A stretch of DNA of 64,000 nt from an uncultured Lachnospiraceae bacterium (lineage in GTDB: Bacteria > Bacillota > Clostridia > Lachnospirales > Lachnospiraceae), in assembly GCA_900315945.1 (NCBI GenBank), contig ONAZ01000003.1, positions 186,514 to 250,513 on the forward strand, given 5' to 3'. The translations under genes and the position numbers were made by a program. The stretch's first letter is position 1. Each line of letters opens with the position of its first letter. This document shows positions 25,454 through 34,255 of the stretch, in pieces. The notes beneath the pieces were generated by a model. It was not told the DNA's origin. It ran no database searches and worked only from the letters and a program-made list of their open reading frames with translations.

Positions 25454-25487
25454 AAAAATACACCTAAGGCATATAGTCTTAGGTGTA
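25454..25487 (-). terminator. Terminator of the hisH-hisF-ung unit
   Basis: A 10-bp stem TACACCTAAG/CTTAGGTGTA with a 9-base loop, followed on the minus strand by TTTTTGTG, 42 bases past the ung stop. Confidence 0.85.
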
Positions 25488-25528
25488 TTATCATAACATT
25501 TAACGGAAACGAGGCATATTATTCACAG

Positions 25529-26191
25529 TTATTTCACATTATAATTTTCTTTCAAAAACTGATTATATTTCTTAAAATGATTATTGCCAAAGAATCCCCT
25601 ACTTGCAGATAAAGGACTAGGATGTGCAGATTCTAGAATATAAGCTTTAGGATTAGTAATAAGGCTCTTTTTACTACGAGCAAAATTCCCCCAAAGCATA
25701 TAACAGATTGGACGATTAATTGTGTTAATGTACTTTATTACATTATCAGTAAAAATCTCCCATCCATGGCCTTTATGGGAGTTAGCTTCACCTTCTCTAA
25801 CAGTTAATACATTGTTAAGGAGAAATATCCCTTCATTAGCCCAGGATGTCAAATCACCACTTTCTGGCATTTTTACATTGAATTCCATCTCAATCTCTTT
25901 ATAAATGTTACGAAGTGATGGAGGCTTTATTACACCTTTAGGCACAGAAAAAGCAAGACCCATAGCTTGATTTTTTTCATGATATGGATCTTGACCTATA
26001 ATTACTAGTTTTATATCTTCAACATCTGTAAGCTCAAATGCCTTAAAAACATTTTCCTTTGGCGGATAAATTGTATTAATTGAATATTCATTTTCTACAA
26101 ATGACATCAATTCTTTGTAATAATCCTGTCTTTTTTGTTCTTCAAAGAAAGGCTTCCACCCATTATTAATATTAGAGTCTAACTGGAACAT
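25529..26191 (-). CDS. ung: Uracil-DNA glycosylase, family 1
   Basis: 220 residues. It removes uracil from DNA as the first step of base excision repair. The water-activating loop [19 protein letters not shown] (about 62-80) and the DNA-intercalating loop [18 protein letters not shown] (about 185-202) are intact. [21 protein letters not shown] is also conserved. The start lies inside the last 20 bases of hisF, so the two are translationally coupled although functionally unrelated. Confidence 0.97.
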   Translation of the reverse strand: MFQLDSNINNGWKPFFEEQKRQDYYKELMSFVENEYSINTIYPPKENVFKAFELTDVEDIKLVIIGQDPYHEKNQAMGLAFSVPKGVIKPPSLRNIYKEIEMEFNVKMPESGDLTSWANEGIFLLNNVLTVREGEANSHKGHGWEIFTDNVIKYINTINRPICYMLWGNFARSKKSLITNPKAYILESAHPSPLSASRGFFGNNHFKKYNQFLKENYNVK

Positions 26192-26930
26192 CGTTTTCCC
26201 TCAAATAATTCTTTAAATCCAATATTTCAAGTTCTTTATAGTGAAATAAACTTGCTGCAAGAGCAGCATCTGCACCACCTACAGTTAACGCATCAAGAAA
26301 ATGTTCTTTTGTTCCTGCACCTCCAGATGCAATAACAGGAATAGATACATTCGAAGAAATTGCTTTGGTAAGCTCAATATCATAACCGGCTTTGGTTCCA
26401 TCACAATCCATACTAGTAAGAAGTATCTCACCTGCTCCACGCTTCTCTGCTTCAATAGCCCAAGAAATCGCATCAATACCACAATCTATTCGTCCACCAT
26501 GTTTATAGATATTCCATCCACCTTCATTTCTTCTCTTAGCATCAATTGCTACAACAACACATTGAGAGCCAAATTGATTAGACGCGTCAGTAATTAGAGA
26601 AGGATTATCAATTGCTGAGGAATTAATGCTAATCTTATCAGCCCCTTCTCTTAGAAGAAGCTTAAAGTCATCAACTGTTCTAATTCCTCCCCCAACAGTA
26701 AATGGAATAAAGACATTTGCTGCAACATCTCTTACCATGTCTACAACAGTCTCTCTTCTATCAGAACTTGCTGTAATATCAAGAAAAACCACTTCATCAG
26801 CCCCTGCTTTATCATATGCCTTAGCAACACTTACAGGATCTCCAGCGTCTTTCAAATCAACAAAATTTATTCCTTTAACAACTCTACCATCCTTAACATC
26901 AAGACATGGTATAATTCTCTTAGTATGCAT
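26172..26930 (-). CDS. hisF: Imidazole glycerol phosphate synthase subunit HisF
   Basis: 252 residues from the ATG at 26930, just past the hisH stop. A longer in-frame reading into hisH was rejected. HisF is the cyclase half of the synthase that makes imidazole glycerol phosphate and [22 protein letters not shown] carries the first catalytic Asp (about residue 11), and [17 protein letters not shown] (second Asp near 130) and VIASGGAGT are barrel phosphate-binding motifs. It is paired with hisH but no other his gene is nearby. Confidence 0.97.
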   Translation of the reverse strand: MHTKRIIPCLDVKDGRVVKGINFVDLKDAGDPVSVAKAYDKAGADEVVFLDITASSDRRETVVDMVRDVAANVFIPFTVGGGIRTVDDFKLLLREGADKISINSSAIDNPSLITDASNQFGSQCVVVAIDAKRRNEGGWNIYKHGGRIDCGIDAISWAIEAEKRGAGEILLTSMDCDGTKAGYDIELTKAISSNVSIPVIASGGAGTKEHFLDALTVGGADAALAASLFHYKELEILDLKNYLRENDVPVRL

Positions 26931-26931
26931 T

Positions 26932-27537
26932 CTAAATCTCCGTAAAATTCTTAAGTATCTTAAGCCCAACATCAGAGCTTTTCTCTGGATGAAACTGACA
27001 TGCAAAAATATTATTTTTTTCTATAGAAGCATGAACATTTACACCATAATCGCAAGTTGCAGTTACAATACTTTCATCCTTGGCTTTAAGATAATAAGAA
27101 TGAACAAAATACACAAATGATTCTTCTGAAATCCCTTTAAATAGTCTTCCTTCATTTGGAAAATTCAAAGAATTCCATCCAATATGAGGCACTTTAAGAT
27201 TATCATTTTCTGGAAATCTAACAATCTCACCTTCTAGAAGGGATAACCCCTTAACATTAGGGCTTTCCATAGATTGTTCAAATAAAAGTTGTAATCCAAG
27301 ACAAACACCTAGAAATGGAATATTCTTACTACACACTTCAAAAATTGCTTTGTCAAGTTCATACTTTCTAAGTTCATTAATGGCATATTCAAAGGAACCT
27401 ACACCAGGAAGAACTACCCTATCTGCATTAAGTATCTCATGAAAATCCCTTGTACATATAACGTTCTCACCTATATGCTCAAAGGCTTTCTGTACACTTT
27501 TCAAATTGCCAGCATTATAATCAATTATTGCTACCAT
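26932..27537 (-). CDS. hisH: Imidazole glycerol phosphate synthase subunit HisH
   Basis: 201 residues. The glutaminase half of the synthase, a class I amidotransferase. The nucleophile is the Cys in [14 protein letters not shown] (about residue 79), with the His-Glu pair in CQFHPEKSS near the C-terminus. VVLPGVGSF is the oxyanion region. It overlaps the end of the upstream acidic membrane-protein gene by 17 bases and is followed directly by hisF. Confidence 0.97.
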   Translation of the reverse strand: MVAIIDYNAGNLKSVQKAFEHIGENVICTRDFHEILNADRVVLPGVGSFEYAINELRKYELDKAIFEVCSKNIPFLGVCLGLQLLFEQSMESPNVKGLSLLEGEIVRFPENDNLKVPHIGWNSLNFPNEGRLFKGISEESFVYFVHSYYLKAKDESIVTATCDYGVNVHASIEKNNIFACQFHPEKSSDVGLKILKNFTEI

Positions 27538-29623
27538 TACTATCCATTCCTAACGCTTTAAGCTTATCATTAATTGCCACAGTATATTTTGTTCTACCTT
27601 TTATCTCGTAAAGCTTAGCAGCTTCATCTTTTGATGTACCAAATTGATCTTTTAATTGTCCAACAATCATTGATTCAACCCCATCATACTCAGCAGTAAT
27701 ACCATATTCCTTGGCTTTCTCATAATTCTCATTATATCTTCCAACACCAACTACAAGAGCATCAAATGCATTCATGTAATCTTTCTTTGCCATAAATGTA
27801 TCATACTCTTTCTTCTTATTCTGCAAATCTGCTAAAAGACGGGCTTTATTAAGTATTTCTGTATCTTCTTCAGATAGAGAACTAATGCCAGCCAAACTAT
27901 TATAGGCATCAATATAATTGCCTTGTGAGTATAAGCTTTTTGCTTCACTAATAGCACTTCTTTTACTGAAAATATTACTTCCAATTATTAAGAGCGCAAC
28001 TAAAGTTCCAACAAGTAATACGAATACAACAAGTACTTTGATTGGTATTTTATTAGATTTATCACTTTGCAAAAATGTTGCAAGTTTTCCAGGTTTTTTC
28101 TCTTGTTTTGCCTTTTCTGCTTTTGCAGCAGCTTTTGCGGCTTTCTTTTCTTCCTTTGCAGCCTTCTTAGCAGCCTTCTTTTCAGCTTTAGCCTCGGCTT
28201 TTGCTTGCTTTTTAGCTAATTCCTCAGCTTCCTCTTCATCCATTTCTTCAAGAATCTTCTTATTCTCTTCAGTAGTATCTTCTACTTCATTCTTAGCGGC
28301 AACATCAAGAATTTCTTTCTCTTCTTCACCTTCGCCTTTTTTCTTTTTCTTGAAGATTCCTTTGATTTTATCAATTAAGCTAACCTTTTCTTTAGGTTCT
28401 TCTTCACTTACACTTTCAGATGATTTCTCTGCTTTATCAGCTGATTCTTCAAAGGCATCTCTTGCTTCATCAAGTTCAATATCATTCTCGTCAGCATTAA
28501 GAAGATCGCCTATGTCAGACATACCTTCTTCCCCTTCTAAAAGGGCATCAAGATCAGCATTCTCATCAACTAAAGAAACACCTTCTTCATTTACTTCTAT
28601 AGCATCAGCTTCATCATGTTCATCACTTTGGTACTCCTTAGAGAGTATAGAATCGTCATCACCAGACTCATTATCACCTGATTTGTCATCATCTCCAACG
28701 ATGTTCTCTACCTCATCTAAAATATCAAGAAGTTCCTGGCTATTAGCAATATCTTCGTTACTGGTTCCATCTTCTGAATCACTACTTTCAGCACTTTCTT
28801 CAGTAGAAGAACTTGCCTCCTCTGAAGAATCTTCACCTAAAGCAGCTAATAATTCTTCTGCATCCTCTGCAGAGGTATCTACTTCTTCTTTTGTCTCAGC
28901 TTCTTCTGTTGAGCCAGCTTCTTCTATTGAGTCAGCTTCATCTTCTGTCTCTGATTCAGATTCTGATTCTTCCATATCATCAGATTGGGTTTTCGGCTCA
29001 TCATTTTCAACTGCTTCTTCATCATTTACAGCTTCTTCAGATGACTCTTCACTATCAGAATCTTCAACTATCGATTCTTCACTTGTCACTTCTTCATTAG
29101 ATTCTTCAGAAGAACCTGCTTCAGATTCTAATTCACTTGAGATTTCATCAAATGTCTTAATTGGATCATTTTCTTCTTCAGAAGATTCTTCTCTATCAAC
29201 ATCTTCTATACTTATATCATCAGAATCTACTCCATCTTCTTCCATAAGCGAACGAATAAATTCACTTCCTGCATCATCAGGGATTTCTTCACCACGTTGA
29301 AATCTCTCTTCTTCATCATCTATTTCCTGCTCGAATTCACGAATAAAATCATCCGCTGAGCCAGATGAGAGTTCTTCTTCAAAATCCTTTAAGAAGTCTG
29401 CTTCTGAGAAAGCCTTTCTCAAATTATCATGAGACATTTTCTTAGGCTTAAAGTTACCAATTCCTGTAGCAGACATAAAATCATCATTAGGGTCAATACT
29501 ACTCATGTCAGCAATTTTTGCTTTGATGCTTTCTTCTTCATCTACGCGAGCTTTCTCGACATTTGTCTTAGCTTCATTTATTGAATTTAATAATCCGTCT
29601 AAATAATCTTCAGAATTAGGCAA
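27521..29623 (-). CDS. Large acidic single-pass membrane protein of unknown function
   Basis: 700 residues. Four zones are visible: an Asp/Glu/Ser-rich, low-complexity N-terminal half (about 1-400), a Lys/Ala/Glu-rich probable helical stretch (about 405-515, runs of AKAEAKAEKKAAKKAAK), one membrane helix (about 525-548, IPIKVLVVFVLLVGTLVALLII), and an extracellular TPR-like tail (about 550-700, SLYSQGNYIDAYNSL, DYMNAFDALVVG). With the long acidic part inside, it is a type II-like membrane protein. The start is a TTG 8 bases past GGAGG. No family is recognised. It precedes and overlaps hisH; what links it to histidine synthesis and ung is unclear. Confidence 0.8.
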   Translation of the reverse strand: MPNSEDYLDGLLNSINEAKTNVEKARVDEEESIKAKIADMSSIDPNDDFMSATGIGNFKPKKMSHDNLRKAFSEADFLKDFEEELSSGSADDFIREFEQEIDDEEERFQRGEEIPDDAGSEFIRSLMEEDGVDSDDISIEDVDREESSEEENDPIKTFDEISSELESEAGSSEESNEEVTSEESIVEDSDSEESSEEAVNDEEAVENDEPKTQSDDMEESESESETEDEADSIEEAGSTEEAETKEEVDTSAEDAEELLAALGEDSSEEASSSTEESAESSDSEDGTSNEDIANSQELLDILDEVENIVGDDDKSGDNESGDDDSILSKEYQSDEHDEADAIEVNEEGVSLVDENADLDALLEGEEGMSDIGDLLNADENDIELDEARDAFEESADKAEKSSESVSEEEPKEKVSLIDKIKGIFKKKKKGEGEEEKEILDVAAKNEVEDTTEENKKILEEMDEEEAEELAKKQAKAEAKAEKKAAKKAAKEEKKAAKAAAKAEKAKQEKKPGKLATFLQSDKSNKIPIKVLVVFVLLVGTLVALLIIGSNIFSKRSAISEAKSLYSQGNYIDAYNSLAGISSLSEEDTEILNKARLLADLQNKKKEYDTFMAKKDYMNAFDALVVGVGRYNENYEKAKEYGITAEYDGVESMIVGQLKDQFGTSKDEAAKLYEIKGRTKYTVAINDKLKALGMDSNGSNN

Positions 29624-29652
29624 ATTAATATCCTCCAGTATTATTAATAATC

Positions 29653-29686
29653 AAAAACAAGGGATGTGATAAACCACACCCCCTTG
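29653..29686 (-). terminator. Terminator after cheV
   Basis: Stem CAAGGG-TGTG with CACA-CCCTTG (one internal mismatch/extra C), 6-base loop, then TTTTTG on the minus strand. It lies 16 bases past cheV. Only 29 bases separate it from the next gene start, leaving little room for a new promoter. Confidence 0.75.
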
Positions 29687-29701
29687 ATAATCACATTAAT
29701 A

Positions 29702-30616
29702 TTATCTTTCTTTCTCATATTTCTCAATCAAACTATCCACAGCCTCAACGAGTTTACCAATCTCAGGTTTTGTAAGCTGTGCGTCTGCTCCCAAGGATTC
29801 ACCTTTTCTTCTAATCTGGTCATTGATAAGAGATGAGAAAATTACAACAGGTATCTTTCTCATTAAAGTATCATCCTTAACCAGCTTCGTTAATCTATGA
29901 CCATCCATAAGCGGCATCTCTATATCAGTGATAACACAATGAACATCTTCAAGAACAGTGCCAGCATCTTTAAGTTCACAAAGTTTATCCCAAGCCTCTT
30001 GACCATTATCATTAATAATAAGCTTAGTATAACCTGCTTTCTTCAAGCACTCAATAATAAGCTTCTGTAATAGTGCAGAATCTTCAGCAATAAGGATTGG
30101 AGACTCTGATCTATCTTTTGATTCGTATTGATCCATGTCAGATACTTTAAGGCCTGTCTCTGGGTTAATATCTGATACAATCTTCTCGAAATCAAGAATT
30201 ACAACAAGTCTATCAGATAATTTGATAACACCTGTAGAAACTCCCGAATCATCTGAACTAATAGTTGAATCAGGCTTAATTATTTCTTCCCATGACACAC
30301 GATGAATTCCCAATACTTCATCAACATGAAATGCTGTATTAAGACTATTGAAGTTAGTAATAATGAATAAGCCATCATTATCATACTTGTCTTCTAATCC
30401 AAGACACTTCCTTAAGTTAATTACAGAAATCATTGTATCTCTCGGCATAAATATACCTTCAATACAAGGATGAGCATTAGGAACAGGTGTTACTGGTTGA
30501 TAGAGAAGAATCTCATTAATCTTTGCAACATTAATCCCATAAAAATTACTACCCGCTCTAAATTCAAGAATTTCTAATTCATTAGTTCCTGACTCTAGTA
30601 AAATATTTGTATCCAT
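29702..30616 (-). CDS. cheV: CheV-type chemotaxis coupling protein (CheW-receiver fusion)
   Basis: 304 residues. A CheW domain (about 8-155, EILEFRAGSNFYGINVAKINEILLY and IEGIFMPRDTMISVINLRKCLG) is fused to a response-regulator receiver (about 172-300, PILIAEDSALLQKL, phospho-acceptor Asp in VHCVITDIEMPLMDG, VVIFSSL). CheV links chemoreceptors to CheA and tunes adaptation by phosphorylation. No cheA, cheR or cheB is in this window, but a chemoreceptor is at 39.8 kb. Last gene of a long signalling unit, 18 bases after the lipoprotein. Confidence 0.93.
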   Translation of the reverse strand: MDTNILLESGTNELEILEFRAGSNFYGINVAKINEILLYQPVTPVPNAHPCIEGIFMPRDTMISVINLRKCLGLEDKYDNDGLFIITNFNSLNTAFHVDEVLGIHRVSWEEIIKPDSTISSDDSGVSTGVIKLSDRLVVILDFEKIVSDINPETGLKVSDMDQYESKDRSESPILIAEDSALLQKLIIECLKKAGYTKLIINDNGQEAWDKLCELKDAGTVLEDVHCVITDIEMPLMDGHRLTKLVKDDTLMRKIPVVIFSSLINDQIRRKGESLGADAQLTKPEIGKLVEAVDSLIEKYEKER

Positions 30617-30634
30617 CTACACTCCTCCTGATGC

Positions 30635-31351
30635 TTATAATGTTATGTTGTTAGTGCTTCCATTAACAATACATTGTAAAGCAGCACTTTGAATATTAGC
30701 TAAAATATCGCTTTTAAATTGGAATAATAATACCAATTCTTTGCTTTCATTTGGTTTTAATGTGCCTTTATACGTCGATAAATCTTCAGGCATCAATGTC
30801 ATCTCATTGCTTGCAGTTGCTGATCCATTAATAGTTGCTTTGAATTTAGGATTCTTAGATATAACATCAATAGGAACATCAGCACCGCTTGTATTAGTCA
30901 TAACAAATTTCATAACTAAAAATTTATTACCTGCCGCAGGGCTCATATCATATATTGCAGTTGTATAATTATCCTTTACTTCGTTGCCAGAATATTTAAT
31001 ATCTACACCTGCAATACCAAGCGCTGTTGCAAGTGGTACAGGTGGTGTCTGTTGTTGAGCCTGTTTATCACCTGACTTAGAAGAAGAGGAATTAGTTGTA
31101 GCTTGTGTAGCATTCGCTTTAGCTTCTTTTTCGGCTTTAGCCTTAGCATCTTCTTCTACTTTCTTTTTATCTGAATCATCTATATAGACAACACCATCTT
31201 TTTGTTTTGTATTGTACTTAGCTACCATTTTTGCTGAATATGATGAAATTGCTTCTGTATCTTTCTCAGATAATGTAGGCATCATCTCGCATCCACAAAA
31301 GCAAATACATACAGCACATACAAGGATTCCAAGAATAATTTTATTATTCAT
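30635..31351 (-). CDS. Lipoprotein with DUF4352-like immunoglobulin domain
   Basis: 238 residues. A signal peptide with lipobox FCGC (acylated Cys about residue 20) is followed by a Lys/Ala/Glu and Ser/Gln/Pro-rich linker (about 60-105), then a beta-sandwich domain (about 120-238). That domain resembles DUF4352: NKFLVMKFVMTNTSGADVPIDV, then TLKPNESKELVLLFQF. It is exported and membrane-tethered; the ligand is unknown. It lies between the two-component system and cheV and may act as a surface sensor or accessory. The 93-base gap before it may hold its own weak promoter. Confidence 0.78.
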   Translation of the reverse strand: MNNKIILGILVCAVCICFCGCEMMPTLSEKDTEAISSYSAKMVAKYNTKQKDGVVYIDDSDKKKVEEDAKAKAEKEAKANATQATTNSSSSKSGDKQAQQQTPPVPLATALGIAGVDIKYSGNEVKDNYTTAIYDMSPAAGNKFLVMKFVMTNTSGADVPIDVISKNPKFKATINGSATASNEMTLMPEDLSTYKGTLKPNESKELVLLFQFKSDILANIQSAALQCIVNGSTNNITL

Positions 31352-31444
31352 GTCTTACTCCGTATCCAAAATATAATCCTACTATAATTTATGTTATCAT
31401 TTTAGGCATCAATATTCAACAAAAATATACAAAATAATCACAAA

Positions 31445-32932
31445 TTATTTGTATATTTCAAACCAAAAGACAACTCCATCATCTAAATTGTATACACCAT
31501 ACTTGCCATTTAAAGATTCTAATGCAGCTTTAACTATAGAAAGGCCTACTCCACTGCCACCATATTCACGTGTTCTAGCTTTATCAATCTTATAGAATTT
31601 ATCCCAGAGTCTCTCTATATCTTCCTCAAGAATTGTATCTCCAGAATTGTAAACACTTATTAAAACAGTATCATCCTTCTCTACTTGAGACACCTTAATT
31701 ATATTCTCATTCTTGCAATAATGTATTGCATTACTAAGGAAATTAGAGAAAACAACTTCTACAAGGTATTCATCACTATTAACTATTACATCTTCGCCCA
31801 TTTCAAAGGAAAGCTTAATTCCAGCATTTTCTATAAGAATTTTAGAAGCATTAACAAGACTTCTTATTAGTTCCGATATATTAAATTCTGTCATCTCAAC
31901 AGAATTAACACCATATTCAAGTTCATTTAATGACAGCAATTGCTGAACCATCTTATTCATCTTCTGAGATTCATCTACGATAACTTCACAATAGTACTCC
32001 CTGCTTTCAGGATCATCTGCCATTCCTTCAGATAAACCTTCTGCATATCCTTGAATAAGAGCAATTGGCGTCTTAAGTTCATGAGATACATTAGATAAGA
32101 ACTCTTTACGCATCTCCTCATTCTTTTCTTTTATTTCAATATCTTTCTTTAATTCTTTATTAGCTTCTTGCAGTTCATCTAATGCATTTTCAAGAGAACT
32201 TGACATAGTATTCATATGCTCACCAAGAATATCTATCTCAGTCTTACTATCTCTCGTTCTATACTTTACATCAAAATCAAGTTCAGACATTTTCTTGGAA
32301 ATATTAGTTAATTCAACTATAGGCTGTGTAATACGCCTTGCAATGACTTCAGTTAATAAAAATGCTAAAACTAAAGCCAAAAGTCCAATTATAATAAGCG
32401 TTCTATCAACAACACCCAAAGCAACTTTCATATTCTCCATAGCATATCTAATCATAACAAGATTACCATCGCTAAAAGTACCTGTAAGGATTAAGAAATT
32501 ATCATTTACATATTCATCTTCATCTAAAGTAATATCATACATCTTAGTATGAACAATACTTTTTGCTCCATCCTTATTAGACAGAATAGCATTTTGAAGA
32601 CGCTTTATAGTATTATGCTTTTCTTTACCACTAGAAAGGAGAATAGAACCATCATAAGTCGATATAACAATATCTAAATTATTATTGTAGGATATCTGTT
32701 CAAATTTTGCATCATATCCACTATCGTATAATGCACCACTTAACGATGCTTCATTTAGTTGATCATATACATTCTCCATAGATTCCACTTTCTCTTGCCT
32801 ATAAAGATAAGCCATCAAAAGAGTATTTAATATCCAGAACATAAGGAGAATAAATACAACTAAAGCAACTATTCGTATAACTAATTGTCTTCTAATACCT
32901 ATAAAGGGCTTATTTCTCTTCTTTGACCTCAA
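31445..32932 (-). CDS. Sensor histidine kinase
   Basis: 495 residues. The membrane helices at about 14-36 and 180-203 bracket an extracellular sensor of about 145 residues. A HAMP domain follows (about 203-257), then a short coiled coil. The dimerisation domain has FLSNVSHELKTPIALIQGYAEG (phospho-acceptor His near 288) and an ATPase domain with NFLSNAIHYCKNE and GGSGVGLSIVK. It has the structure of a classical OmpR-system kinase. The start is a TTG at 32932 overlapping the response regulator by 23 bases, which couples the two. The signal is unknown. Confidence 0.93.
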   Translation of the reverse strand: MRSKKRNKPFIGIRRQLVIRIVALVVFILLMFWILNTLLMAYLYRQEKVESMENVYDQLNEASLSGALYDSGYDAKFEQISYNNNLDIVISTYDGSILLSSGKEKHNTIKRLQNAILSNKDGAKSIVHTKMYDITLDEDEYVNDNFLILTGTFSDGNLVMIRYAMENMKVALGVVDRTLIIIGLLALVLAFLLTEVIARRITQPIVELTNISKKMSELDFDVKYRTRDSKTEIDILGEHMNTMSSSLENALDELQEANKELKKDIEIKEKNEEMRKEFLSNVSHELKTPIALIQGYAEGLSEGMADDPESREYYCEVIVDESQKMNKMVQQLLSLNELEYGVNSVEMTEFNISELIRSLVNASKILIENAGIKLSFEMGEDVIVNSDEYLVEVVFSNFLSNAIHYCKNENIIKVSQVEKDDTVLISVYNSGDTILEEDIERLWDKFYKIDKARTREYGGSGVGLSIVKAALESLNGKYGVYNLDDGVVFWFEIYK

Positions 32933-33590
32933 ACTTATACCCCATTCCCCATATAGTCTGAATGTATTTACCGTATTCTTTTAACTTAGCTCTAAGTTTC
33001 TTAACATGAGTATCAACTGTTCTTGCATCTCCAAAATAATCGTAATCCCACACATTATCAAGTATCTTTTCTCTTGAAAGGGCTATTCCCTGATTATTTA
33101 TAAAATAGCACAGAAGTTCAAATTCTTTAACCGATAGAACAATCTCACTTCCATCAACACTTACAAGATGCGCATTAATATCAATATGAATCTTTCCTGC
33201 ATCAAGCACATCTTCTATATTAAAAGTGCTGCTCCTTCTAAGAAGAGCATTTACTCTTGCAACAAGAATCTTAGGACTAAATGGTTTAGAAATATATTCA
33301 TCTGCGCCAGAAGAAAATCCCGATAATTCATCTGATTCAGTATCTTTTGCTGTAAGGATAATAATTGGTACACCAGAGGATTCTCTGATTTCTTTACACA
33401 CTTCTAGCCCTGTAAATTTGGGCATCATAACATCAAGAATTACAAGGTCAGGATTCTTATCATAAAACACATCTAATGCTTCCTTCCCATCATTAGCTTC
33501 AATAATCTCATATCCTTCTCTAGATAAGAAATCATTTACAAGTTTTCTAATTCTACTTTCATCATCTGCTATTAATATTTTTGCTGCCAT
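32910..33590 (-). CDS. OmpR/PhoB-family response regulator
   Basis: 226 residues. The receiver domain (1-118) has acidic ILIADDES, phospho-acceptor Asp53 in LVILDVMMPKFTG, conserved IILTAKD and lysine in YISKPFSP. The winged-helix DNA-binding domain (about 130-224) has VKEFELLCYFINNQGIALSREKIL and DARTVDTHVKKLRAKL, then WGMGYKFE. It partners with the kinase encoded 23 bases into its 3' end. The target genes are unknown; the surrounding operon is a candidate. Confidence 0.95.
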   Translation of the reverse strand: MAAKILIADDESRIRKLVNDFLSREGYEIIEANDGKEALDVFYDKNPDLVILDVMMPKFTGLEVCKEIRESSGVPIIILTAKDTESDELSGFSSGADEYISKPFSPKILVARVNALLRRSSTFNIEDVLDAGKIHIDINAHLVSVDGSEIVLSVKEFELLCYFINNQGIALSREKILDNVWDYDYFGDARTVDTHVKKLRAKLKEYGKYIQTIWGMGYKFEVKEEK

Positions 33591-33607
33591 ATTACTATCT
33601 TCCTTTT

Positions 33608-34243
33608 TTATTTTATTTTCAATAATTTTTCTTTCTTTTCAAGATCTGCTTCTCTTTTCTGCAAATCCTGTTCCCAAGAAGCATATTTATTCTGGAGAAC
33701 TTCTTCATAATTTAGAATTGTAGGATTATTGCTGGTATTAGCAATAACAAACATAGCTCCAATTGTTATTACAAGCACTATAGAAATTACAATAAAAGAT
33801 ACAGAAAGCTTCATTAATCTTTTGTTCTTGCTAATTAATTTCCTTTCTCTATTCTTTGCTTTTATATCATCATTATATCTATTATTACTGTTTCTTTTTT
33901 CTTTACTCGACTCTTCTTTTTTCTCAGAAGAATCCTTATCATAAGAATTAGAATCAACCTCTTCCTGAGCGGATGATATTGGAATAGATTCAATTACTGC
34001 AGGATCTACATCTGATTTCATCAGATAATCTTGAATACTTTTAAGATAAGAAAATCCAACTTCTGTATGGAACATTCTTCTTGTAACCATCTGATTATAC
34101 AATGCCAAAAGAGATTTGGTGTCATCAAAACTAAGTTGTTTATTAACGTATTCAATTGCTTCTTGCTCTTTAAGCGCTTCTGATCCAGTAGTTGGATTCT
34201 CAAATGCAAACCCGTTTACTGTAATCACCTTATTGTCTTCCAT
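33608..34243 (-). CDS. Membrane protein of unknown function, cytoplasmic N-domain
   Basis: 211 residues. The N-terminal 95 residues are soluble and predicted mixed alpha (QLSFDDTKSLLALYNQMVTRR, VGFSYLKSIQDYLM). Then come a charged Ser/Lys/Glu/Asn-rich linker (about 96-140), one membrane helix (about 145-168) and a short extracellular coiled coil (WEQDLQKREADLEKKEKLLKI). No family recognised. No ribosome binding site is seen before the ATG, so it probably relies on coupling to the gene 12 bases upstream. It sits between the GGDEF protein and the two-component pair. Confidence 0.7.
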   Translation of the reverse strand: MEDNKVITVNGFAFENPTTGSEALKEQEAIEYVNKQLSFDDTKSLLALYNQMVTRRMFHTEVGFSYLKSIQDYLMKSDVDPAVIESIPISSAQEEVDSNSYDKDSSEKKEESSKEKRNSNNRYNDDIKAKNRERKLISKNKRLMKLSVSFIVISIVLVITIGAMFVIANTSNNPTILNYEEVLQNKYASWEQDLQKREADLEKKEKLLKIK

Positions 34244-34255
34244 TTTAAGATTAAA

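Noticed and set aside
26931-27005. A 25-residue N-terminal extension of HisF
   Set aside because: It lies inside hisH in another frame. HisF homologues start at [12 protein letters not shown], and an SD precedes that ATG.
27918-29300. A 460-codon open frame on the plus strand, serine-rich
   Set aside because: It is antisense to the acidic membrane protein. Runs of Glu/Asp codons read backwards give Ser/Phe codons and few stops, so the frame is open by composition. It has no ribosome binding site and the protein is low-complexity.
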